Shown here: in pieces, positions 25,401 through 37,400 of the stretch
How positions within the stretch are numbered: position 1 is the first letter of the stretch
Layout of the letters: the number at the start of each line of letters is the position of its first letter
DNA from: Euwallacea fornicatus
Taxonomy: Eukaryota; Arthropoda; Insecta; Coleoptera; Curculionidae
Assembly (NCBI RefSeq): GCF_040115645.1
Contig: NC_089566.1
Coordinates: 3,100,001-3,164,000, forward strand
Length of the DNA: 64,000 nucleotides
Direction of reading: 5' to 3'
Made by a program: the position numbers and the translations under genes
Notes under the pieces: model-generated
The model's database searches: none
What the model saw: the letters and a program-made list of their open reading frames with translations, nothing else
Told to the model about the DNA's origin: nothing

Positions 25401-28400
25401 TTAAATAACAGTTAAATTAAATTTGTACTTATGAACGAAAACGATCAATAGAATATACGTTTTGAGATTCATACATTTCGACTACTAATGATATGTAGTT
25501 TTTAAAGATATTTCTGGCGAATTATAAGTATCTATAAAAAAATATGAAGAGCTGATAAAGGGCGAAAATTACGCTGAAATGAACAATGCAATTTCGTAGT
25601 CACCCCTGTAAAATGTGCATTCGACTGAAAATAACACTGTGCTAATCGAAAATGTATAAATCACAGACACAAAAAAATCACAGACAACAATAATATCAAC
25701 AAAATAAGTTTGCGGGTGTCTCAAAACACAAAGCGATTATATAAAGACTGCTTATAGCTTATCGAGACGTAAATACATTGTGCAGTTCTGTACATAAAAA
25801 TGTAGACCTTATGCTAAGGAGGTTATTGCGGTCTACTAATTCTAGGAACGTCCAACGATTTAAATGATATTATGTGAGAATGACCCCCTTAAAAGTAAAA
25901 AATGATTTAAGAACATATATCTAAAAACTGTACCTGAACATTGTGACCTCTCGTACATCGTGACATTGGGTCATCTATGTGAAAATTGTTGTCAGAATTT
26001 TGTTTTATGGTAACTTTATCTCTACTTCTATCGTCTATGGCAAAGCTGTGACGATATGGATGATCTGGGATTGCAACTAACGACCTCTTATTAATTACGA
26101 ACACATGTCTTATGGATGAAATTAGTTCACTACGGGATATTAGTAACACAGAAAGAATATCGTTATTTATAGGTGAACGCATTAACAAAACAAAAACAAA
26201 GCATAACAAACCTAAACAAAAATTGCCGTTGCCGCTTCTGCAGGAAGATGAAGTGCTCTTCTCAGTTTCTTCGACTTCAAGTGTGTCTTTGCGATTCTAG
26301 AAAATACGATCATTTTAAATATATTGTAATCAAAAACGTAAGCGCAACTTTTACACGAGAAGAAACTAACTTTCAGCTTAACCCGTACAAATATCCCAAA
26401 TGCCCATTCAGTCGCACGCATGCGTATAGCCCTTCTACTGAATTATTATCTAAGACAGAATTGAACCAGTCTGTCAATGTGGGTTATCAATTTGGAGTTA
26501 ATTTGTGGCTGATGTCAATATTTTGGTGCTCATTTTATGCGCGCAAAAAGCCTTTTATTGTCAACTAAATGTAAATGAGAATTATAGTTATAGTTAGTGG
26601 TCGACAAAGTTTATTTGACAACTGATAGTTTTGCACGCATCATAAACACTCTTGTAAAGCGGAAAAGTGTCGTACAGTTTCAAAATATAATTAAAAAGTG
26701 GTTCTGGAGTTAGTTGATAGTTTAAAAATATATACATGAGCTGTTGTTTTTATTAGAAATTACTTTTTATTGTTATATTTTTTCTTGTCTTGTCCAATTC
26801 AGATTCCAGTTTAGTCATATGAAACTAAAAGTTCTTTTTAAGTTTATATTCTTTGAATTTTTATATAATATAATATAAAAATGAAGAGAATATAAAACTG
26901 TTTATAGTGTTTTTTACAATAAAATAGTGTAAATTTCACAAATTCAAACATTTGCTTTAACACTCTTACTCGGGCGAAGAATTTTTGAATATGGTTGAGC
27001 GCATGACCGAGCAAAACTTAAAATTAGAACAATTTCGGTACAGCGGTTTAGATGGACTAAATTAGCGCGCGTTCAATTGCACGCATTATCGTGCGGATAA
27101 TCCCTCTCGTGTTAAGGTTGCTATTACATAATTTTTGATGATCTTAACCTCTGCGCCCCCTTTCCAGTTCGGTGAGTTGTCTATTGAATTATCCAAAACA
27201 TCTTTGTACACTTCTGATATTGAAATTCCGCCTTCAGTTTGCTTTGAGTCATAGGCTGGTGGGGTTGCTGTACCATAAAGGGTAAGATCCCATAGTTTTA
27301 TGTGAGCTACAAACGTACACAAAAAATCAGTAGAAATATGTTGCAGGGCAAAAAAAACGTGGTGTAGACATGCAATAAAGTAATATTTTACAGAAAAAAA
27401 TAGAACGAACAATCTAAAAAGAGCAAATGAATCGACGATACAAAAGAAATGCATAACTATATATTATAGTATGATTAACAAGGGTGTTTTAAATCTGAAT
27501 TTCTAAAAGTCGAAAAATGTGGCAATACTAAGCGGTTCTATCAAAACAAGTATCTATAAGCAATTAATTTTTATATGAAAATTGGTTTGATGTTCATTCT
27601 CTATAAATTCGTAAAAGTTCTATAATTACATCAGTTGTCTATAAAATAAGTAGCGATGAGGCATGTACTCGAAATTGGTGCAGTAAACAGAGATCAAAAT
27701 CTACCACGTGTTTAAAAAATAATCAAATATTTTAATGTGCGATAATCAACTAAATAAAAGTTGCATAAACCATAAAACTTAAGATCAAATAACTCGTAAT
27801 AAGCCAATAATTAGCTACACAAATTTTAATTTAGAATTACCCTTTGTTTCTTTGCTAGTAGAGGACTTTTCGGCATTATTTGGGATAAGTGGCTTAATGT
27901 TTTGACTGAAATTAACGTCGCGGCTCTTTTCCTTTAATTTTTGACTTTTCTTGAAATTTTTCTTTTCGGTGGAATCCCTAGCCGGTATCATAACTGGGTA
28001 TGTGATAGTGACGTTTTTAACGAACTTTAAATAATGCTTGACCATATTCTCGTGACTTAACTTCAATTTACTGTTCGAGATTGCATAGAAGTAAGGTGAG
28101 AAATCGCTAGGTACAGAAGTAGTACTAGAGGCAACCAAAGACTTGCTTTTATTTTTCAAAATAACACTGGAAACTGTGTTGTTAAAAACGCTGGCAACAG
28201 AATATTTTCCTTTAGAAACGCCCATTTGTCTGGGTTTAGCTTTAGACGAGACTTTAGCAGACTTTATGCTGTGCACTGGTTGCCGCTGATTTTTAATTTT
28301 TTGCAAAATTTTTTGCTTTGACTTAATTTTTTTATTCAACACTCTAGACGGCTTGTTTTTGTTCGATACTGCTGACTCGTTAGTTATAGATGAGAACGAC

Positions 28401-31400
28401 AAAAATTGTTTCGTTCCATATAATACCAAGGACCAATTCTGTAACGATGCTCTTCCTGAAAAGTAATAGCGAAATGTTAGAACCGTTGCCGAAGCTACAA
28501 TTATAGGTAAAGGTACGACAAAATAATCCGTTTTTATTCGGCAAGGCTATTTATTGTTTCCCTTAAGAAGAGGTTAATTACTCATTAAAAATGGTTCACT
28601 CAATTTTCGAGCAGTTTAGTTACAAAAAGAAAAAATAATTCTTAAACTTACCCATAAGCCGACCATCATTATGAATTTCGAGCTTCCAAGTTCCTAGCGG
28701 TGATTCTCCCCAAGAATGCACTGACATGAAAGGCCAATTGTTGAAACCTGATCTCGAATTATCATGATCTCGTTTTGCGAGAAGAGTGACTTTCGTTCCC
28801 ATTGGAGAGGTGAGCTGAATTTTCAAATCTCCTCTCCTCTGGGCATAAATGGTCAATTTAGCTTGGACATGCTCCAAATTTTCGACCCCCTCGCATTCCG
28901 TGACTTCCAACGGAACTAACACCGAGCTCTTCGCCGGAATGGGTCTAAAATCGTCAATATTTTGATAAGAATATCGGGGTTTAAACTATTTCGAAACCTA
29001 CTTGGCAGCCTCCGGAGCTGAAACTTCACATTTATGTTGCTCAGGAACCGTAATCCAATTCCTCGCAAGAAGCACCATGGCATAGGCATCCATAAGGCCG
29101 TAGCCAAAACTGTGAGAAACGTTCCTGCCCACTCCGTTCACTTGCCAATCGCTAGCTGTTAAATGCTGGGGTCTTGCAGTTCGCACTACAATATGTTGCA
29201 TATCTCTCCAGGTTAAATTCGGATTTGCTTCAAGAGCCAGTGCGCAAATGCCTGCTGCGAGCGGAGCACTTGCACTAGTCCCCGTGTGGCTGCTGGTGCA
29301 TGCATGTCTTAAATCAGTCGTAACTACTTGTCGTTCAGTGACAGCACCGCTGCTGTAAGTTGAGGCAAGAGTCGAGCTGCAAGCCTCACTATACCAGGGA
29401 ACATTCCCGTGCTCTGTGGCACTCGAAATCGATAAACTATATATGGAATTAGTGTAGCCATCACAGTTGCAATTGTCGTGATCTCTACCGCCGTTTCCCG
29501 AGGCCCACACAAAGATTGAACCCTTACCGCTGCGACCCTGCGCGTATTTTCTCAAATAATATCATCTCACTTTTTAATAACAGAAAGTAAACTTGCCTTA
29601 GTGACTCCCTCAATAAAGGCCCTAGTGGCCAGTTCTCCGGGGCCATCAACAGTTTTCCCATCATCATCGGGACCCCAAGAAGCGCTGTAGATATCGATGT
29701 GCTGCGGATTGAGACTCAAACTTCTTGCCTCAACCGCATCTGTCACATCCCCATCGAGCATGCGTACGCCACCTACTTGTGCCCCATGTGCCACCCCTAA
29801 TGCACAGATACTGTTGTTACTGGTAGCGGCCACTTCTCCAGCGCATCTTGTACCATGTCTGTTTGAATCGATCATGTCATAGCGAGGACTCGGATCAGAA
29901 TCTTGATTATTGACATCGTAAGACGCCAAGGGATCCTACAAAATGAGAAGCAAGGTATTGGTTGTACTCGGGAAATTAAGTTTATACTTATGTACCCGTT
30001 GTTGAGAACCTGTAAAAATATTGCAGAACAAAACTGTATGGATTGTGAATATGTAAAATACGTAACACACTCTGAAAATTCCTGGTCTGAATTGGTTAGT
30101 AATTACAGTTTTCAAATAATGTAATTATTTCAAAAACACTGATTTGATGAGTGGGATTAATTTAACTTATCTTGTCTAAAACATTATTATATGTGTTAGT
30201 TCTTACTCTAAATGGCATTTCTTATCATATTCTCAATAATAAATTATATAGTAGGTTCGTTTGAAATTAAATGATTCAGAAAATTATCCAAATGATTATT
30301 ATCATGTTCATATAAATATTTAGTTGATATCGTCTATACATCTCGACCAAAGTAAAGAAAATATTGCCATTCCAGACTTGTGTTGATAATGTCATAATTA
30401 TTTTGGTACTCAGAATAATTAATTTTTACACAAATCGCTCAAGCTTTGATAATACTCTTTATGTTTAACTTGGTACATTCTTTAAGATGACGTCAATTTC
30501 AATTTTATTTTTGATAATTTAAAGTGTTATAACTAGAAACCTTAAAACTGATTAACGTATAATTTGGATTTAAATCTATATCTTTTAGTTTTTCTAAAAA
30601 ATTTTCTGAATTTTTAATATAAGGATCTGTGATATCTACTAATGCATTTAAACAATTTAACACAAATCAAAACAGTAGATAAGTGAGTTTCTTTATGCTA
30701 CTAACAATGAGTTTTAAAAGTGATTATTTTTGCAGATATCAGAAAAGCCAAAACAATCAGGTTTTTATGGTTGTGAAGTTTTAATTTGTATTTTTCTACA
30801 TCCGTGAAACTACTTTTATGTTTTTAAATGCGCTATAAATGTATATTTGCAAAAAGTAATTAAATTCTTTATGCATAGTTTTGAGAGCTTAAACACACAG
30901 TTTCTATCGACATCCCTCAGAGATTTTTTGAACTTTTAAAAGATATTTAAATATATTGAAGAAATTATTTTAAGGAAATAACATTAGTCTATAATGTCAC
31001 ACGTTGTTGGTGAGAAAATTAGATACAAAGGTTTAACATTTTCAAAGAAAAATTTGTCTACTACGCGACATATATATTTTATGTTCCTATTCAATAAATA
31101 AAAATTATGCTTTTAAATTTCTCGATAATCGCTTAACCAATTATAGACTTAATTACATTATAAAGGATTTTATTTAAGCTTTTTAAACATTATACAGACG
31201 TATTTATTTTGATTTTTTAAATACAGCACAAATTTGTATCATCAAACAGTATATCACTGCAAATTTTCATTAAAATATGTCAAAACACATCGATGTTATT
31301 AACATTTTTTTAAACAACTTCAACACTATACAATAGTGAGCATAAAACGCCAAAGAAAAGTCGCATAAAGTCAAATTATTTTCGCTCAAAGAATCTGTGG

Positions 31401-34400
31401 TTAACGAATTAGCGTATTAATTTGGAACATCCTGTATATTCACGTGGAACTTAGCGAGTGTTGATATGTTTGTGCCTATATTTATTAGTTTATTAGCATA
31501 TTTATTTGTAAACTGTCCGGAACGAAAACCTTTAATGAAAATAAAACTTGATGGCGTTCTGAGACCTGTGCTATAATTTAACTATTTTAATATTACTATC
31601 TCGTGGATTGGTAATTACCAATAAATACTCACATAATTTTTTACTAAATCGGGATGATCCTTTTCAAGACCATCATCCAGTATTGTAACGACGGCGCCTT
31701 TTCCTGTGACACCGTCCAACCAAGCTGGTATAACGTTCATGTCAAATCCATCGCCTCGATTCTAAAAGAATTTTATTTTACAACGCATTTTAAAAAACTA
31801 TCAAAGAAATCTTACCAAATACCACATGCTGCCCCATTTAGGGTCAGAGTTTTGCAAACGCATGTCCCTTTTGGAACGCTTCTTGGCCAACTGTTGGGAA
31901 GCCCAGAGCACCCGAGTGTCAGCCGCTAATCTGATCTTTTTCTCAGAATTCGGATATAGCGAACGTTTGGCAACGTGATAATGTGAGAAAAAATAATGAT
32001 CTTCAAATATCTACAAAATAATAATATACAATTACTAAATGAAGAAATAATGTAAGTGAATTTTAAAAAGCGAATAAAATTTTAAATTTCCATCACAGAA
32101 TAAAATGACATTGAAAAGGATTTTCGAACATAGCTATCCTAAATAATTGACATTTCACCTATTTTAAAAGTTCAGATTTTTTCCCGATTACATGCAAAAT
32201 ATAATTAGAATCTCATTTTCATTATATGTATTTAGTATTGTGTGGAGAATTATATTAACTTTTGAAACTGAACATAAAAACCGTGCAAATTAACAAAATA
32301 AAAATACTTGATTAAGTTACAAATATCCTCTCACGAAATTTTAAAAAGTATTTATGTCTTTACAGTCTTTGATGGTTCTCGATAATTTCCACATTGGTTT
32401 CAATATGAGAAATTCAGGTATTATACAGTATAATTGATGTTGTACCGAAATTGCTAACTATTTTATTTTACACTGGAGGTCACAGTCCATAGATGTTAAA
32501 TATGGTCTAACAAAACACAGCAATGTAACTAATCAGAGTAGCGGTATATATATAAATTATTAACTAGATAATCATATTACTAAGAGTTTACACAAATATA
32601 TGACAAACTTATTAGTAGGACAGAGTTAATAGGCAGCTACGTTATATGACATATTATGCTATTTGAAGTAGTAGGTCGAGATAAATGTACAGAGGTTTCA
32701 TGTTTTAATGTATAAACACATTAATAACGTTTCCTATGACGAAAAATAAGACCTACTAGTTTTGTTACATAGGGTGTTATTGCAAGTGTACTTATACACA
32801 TAAATTAAAACTATCCTGGGTGGCCTTTAACTAGTGGTCTAAACTTAATTACTTCATGTGGAATATACCACATGAATTTTAATTTTAAGAAAGGACAGTG
32901 ATGTATCACTTATTTCTTTTTAAACATCTTGTGATACGAATATACTCATGTCACTAGTGAAGTGTAACAATAATTATTTTCTTAGAGCCTATTGGTTTCA
33001 AGTATATTTGGTAGAATACGCTGTTCAAATTCGTAACCTGAAGTGGGAAAATCTTTATAAAATGAATTAATACAAATTAACAAATAACACACCATTATTG
33101 TTGGTGACATATAAATACATATAGATATAAATAAATAAATAATAACAGTTTTTATTAAAAGCTCAGGCCCGATTTTATAAGAAAATATGACAGTGATCAT
33201 GACATTTTTATCATTTAACGTTGCCGAAAATATCATTTTCCCTCTTAAACATTACTGTAGAATTAGGGCTATTTGGCTGCTAAAAAAGTAACTTTACTTT
33301 CCTGTTCGAAAGTACTTTTTTAAAATTAAACTTTTCGTAAAGTTTAAGACGATTCAAAAATGACGCTGTTTGCTTCTCAATAAGCAAGCAATATTGATTT
33401 GAAGCAATATTTTAGTTAGTGTAAATGTTTGTGATGTGCTGACAAATGTTATTGTTAAAGTCATATGCAAAGCAATGTTTGAATAGAATTTAACATCATT
33501 AATTATAAAAAACAACAGTATAATATGTTCTTCAAATTTTTTGTGGAAAAATATACAGTGGTCACTTTTACAATAACGTCCATCATTTGGATATTTGAAA
33601 GCGTGACAGGGTGACATAAATCGAGAAAAAGTCGAATGCAAATGAAATTATGATATTTTTAAAATGTGAAACCATGTTCATTTAAAAAATTAATATACCA
33701 CAGAAACTGCCAATCGGATTTTAATGAACATTAGGTTCACCTTCTAGGTTTTTTACAAAGATGGTAAAGTTTTTCACATCGACAGTGGCCATATGCATTT
33801 TTATAGCAGAAATAAAGAAACAACTGCCTTTCTAACTGTCACACATATGCAAAAAAAATAAGTTAATTAATTCCTTTGTTACATTATGTGATTTTTTGAG
33901 AACGTATATTATGTCATAAGCCGTTAGAAACCCAAAAATCCAATATGGCGTCCATGCGAAAAATAAAAGTTCACCATTGGTATGAAAAATCTAGAGGACG
34001 CACAAGAAATCGGTCAATGTCACCGAAAGCACCATCACAAAATAAATCGGCGACCCAAGAGTCCCATGAAAATCGAATTCACTATTTGTCGAATAATAAT
34101 TTTCTAAACTGACAAATTTCTGCTTTCAGAAGGATATTTAAGAAATCGTAACAGCCAAATCAACTTATCTACTTTCAAGGTGTATTCTTAATGAGCATTA
34201 AAATTTATCCTAACTTAACCGACCTTGCAACTATCACACTGAGGAAACCCAATGTTACTTATTGTACAAGTGACCATTCTGTATAAATCTAGATATTGAA
34301 AATAATTATTCAAGACCAGGTTTTACTTTTTAATTATTTGTTAATTGTCAATTTTAATACTGTATCTAAGACAAACACTGTGGTTATTAGGAATTTTTAA

Positions 34401-37400
34401 TTGCTCATTTCACAGATCATTGGGCCAAGTACAATGCATTTTCTTTGTTTTAGATTTATAAAACAAAGCATTACATTGAATAATGCTGTTGATAGATAAT
34501 AAATTTATATATTGTAAAAATATATTGGATAAACGAAGCCTAAAAGTATATAATCATTGAGGAATTCACAAAAATTGAGAATTGCATTAATGAGATGTAG
34601 AAACTCTTTGAGAAAAAATAAAAAATGTAAAGTGTATCACAGCAGCTGTTGCCACAAATTATTGGTTTTTACCGAATCACTTTTAAAGAGCGAAGTTAAC
34701 GAGATGACTTTGTGTATCCGGATCATAAAGATTAATACAGTGTGTAGTGACTCATTAACTTTAACATTACTAACAGGATATGAATGTAAACAAATGACTG
34801 ATGATATATGCACCCACTTCCAGTAGACACACAGTATGTACTTCCAGTGCAGCTTTATTTTATTTTATTTTATTTGATAACCACCCAAGAAAAAGAAACG
34901 AGTACCTAAGTATGCATCAATCTACCAAACGACTTTACTTACTTGCTTATAATTTTTTAAAACCTTAATGTCTTTTCTCCACGTAACTATCTAGGACACT
35001 AGGAAAAAACACATTAACTGCGATATTTTAACAGAAGGAGAGACCACTAAATTTCCAATCAAGAAAGTAATATATGGCGTTTATTTATGTTTCCCAGTGC
35101 AGACCTAACTTATAAAAGTCTCCTGGTACCTAATAATATCCGCAGTTCAGTTTATTGATCAAACTGAAGTTTTTATTATACATTCTTTTCAGAGTAATTT
35201 TAAATAAGTAAAGCCTGACGTATTCTCTAAGAATAAGGTGGTGGGAAGTATTGTATATATTTTACGATGCAGAACAAATTCTACTGGCTGGTTAGTTTTA
35301 AAACGTTTTTTTAAGAAAACTAACAGGCTGTTTCACGGAAAACGAGGAAATTCGTTCAGCAAACCACTAATTAGTAGCAAACAGCAGAAACAATATGAAA
35401 GAGACTAATTTCTCTCTTTGAACAAAGGTATTACCAAATTTTTATTTGTACAAAGGACGACAATTATATAAAATTTAATATTTTTATCGATAGTATACAA
35501 TAACATTGAAATAAATAATTATATAGTTTCAGCAAGACAAAATATATATTTAATGGGACAACTTCAACGCCAGGAGGTTTGTAATTAACTGTAGGAAAGT
35601 GGTAGGTAATTTGCGTTTTCCCAGAAAGGAATGTCTCAAGTGCGAAATCATTATTCACATGAAAACTCTTAAATAGAAACTAATTTGCTTTGCACCATGG
35701 TTGCCAATAGCCTAGAATAAAACATATATCTATTTATCTATTTCTACGTCCGAAACTTTTTCGATAGTAAAAACTTTATATCAAAATTCATTTACATTTT
35801 GGTGTATAAATCAATATTCAAACAAATAATAAAAATACATTATCACGAAACGATACCAATTTAGAGTTCGAACAGCGTAATGTAAGGGTTATAAATATTG
35901 AATTCCAATTGTAATAATAAATATATCGGAAAAACAAAAGTTATGACATTTGAAAGTGCAGCGATATTTACATAACAAAACGGCAATTGTGTAAAGGTTT
36001 CTTAAGTGAAAAGTAGGAAACATTATACTATTGAAATACAAAACGCTAAAAAAGTTACAACATATCTAGAAATATCTAATATACAGTGTGTATATACGTA
36101 AAGTATGAGATAAAATCAGTTTCTCGCTCTAGAATTAAAATAATAAAGATCGATTGGACGCGTTGACTTTAGTTTTAATTTTTTTAACGGTAACCCCTGT
36201 TTTTGATAATTTAATGCGAAAGGGCACTTTTTTACATACAGGAGATAAAATTTTTTACTAATTAAATAACATATTTTTTGTGAAATAAAACATACACCTC
36301 CCCATGTGTTTGCACTCATCATCACAACTGATCATTATAAAAATTTAATTTCAGTGCGTTATGGTTGAACGCATTTTAATATACTTTTATTTGAAATTAA
36401 CCTTCATGAAGTCAGACTAAAACTAACAAACATCAAAATTTAAACGTCGTTGATATGATGCGTATGAAACGAATAAAAGTATGGGAATAAATAAATAAAT
36501 GTACCAGATAAACCAACAAAAAGCTTCCCCGATTCGTTTAGTAGATGTCTACTTTTTATTGTAAAGTACCGTAAAGAAAGAAACGTCTTTAAGAATTTGT
36601 CAAAACATTTATTTTGTAACATAATAAAAAAAATTGTCCTGTACATTAAAAAGTGCACTTTTTCACATAAAATTATTAAAAATCATAAAAGAAGTTAACC
36701 TTGACGTCGTATCTAGAACGACGGTGACGTCACAGTGAATGTTATGTACTAAAAAAATAGGTCAAGTAGGTTTTGGAATTATGTATTTGACACCGGGCCC
36801 GTATGTCTTTGATATGTTTTTCTACATAATCTCGAACCTAAACGTACAAACCTAACCCCATTTAAATACGACTCTGTTTCCTTTATTATTAATTAGATTT
36901 TATTAAAAATAATCTGTTTCAAGACTCCATGGACTTGTGTGTTGGTTAAGGTTTTCTAAGTGCTAACGAGAAATACAATAACGGAACTTGGTTTATACAT
37001 ATAGTAATGGCAAAATGGGAAAGTAACTTTTTTCAATTCATTATTATTTTTCGATACGAATAAACCCAAAATTGTAAATACTTCTATATTTACTGCCATG
37101 TAATTTATTATTGTTATACATGAAAATATTATGAAGATTACTCTTATTAAAATTTTTGGAAGCAATAAATACTTTTGATCTGGTGTAAAGTAGAGCAACT
37201 TATTCTTTTCTAGTATTCAATTGGACTTTTCGGCTGTGTTGTTATAATTTTATAAATTCTTAATTTGTGAAAATGCTTAGGAGCAAGTGTTTATTTAATA
37301 ATTTAAAAGTGAGAGCTGTGAAAGCATGGAAAAATGGAGAAAAGAAAGTTGCCATTGCAAGACGCTTCGATTTAAATAAAAGCATAGTGACAAGAATATT

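Larger units (their letters stand above)
16910..27085. other. Large furin intron, transposon-rich
   Basis: Roughly 10 kb between the Cys-rich/membrane exon and the alternative P-domain exon. It holds at least four mobile elements, listed separately. The stretches at 16.9-18.5 and 24.3-27.1 kb show no gene I recognise. A minus-strand ORF at 26130-25936 has possible splice signals, but its phases do not fit the neighbouring furin exons. Confidence 0.5.

Noticed and set aside
25907..26209. A 100-codon minus-strand ORF in the large furin intron, with possible acceptor (CCCGTAG) and donor (CAGGTACAG), as an extra furin exon
   Set aside because: It needs two carried-over bases, whereas exon 7a ends in phase 1 and the best 7b donor is in phase 0. 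Its sequence has only one Cys and no convertase feature. It could still be an unrelated exon.
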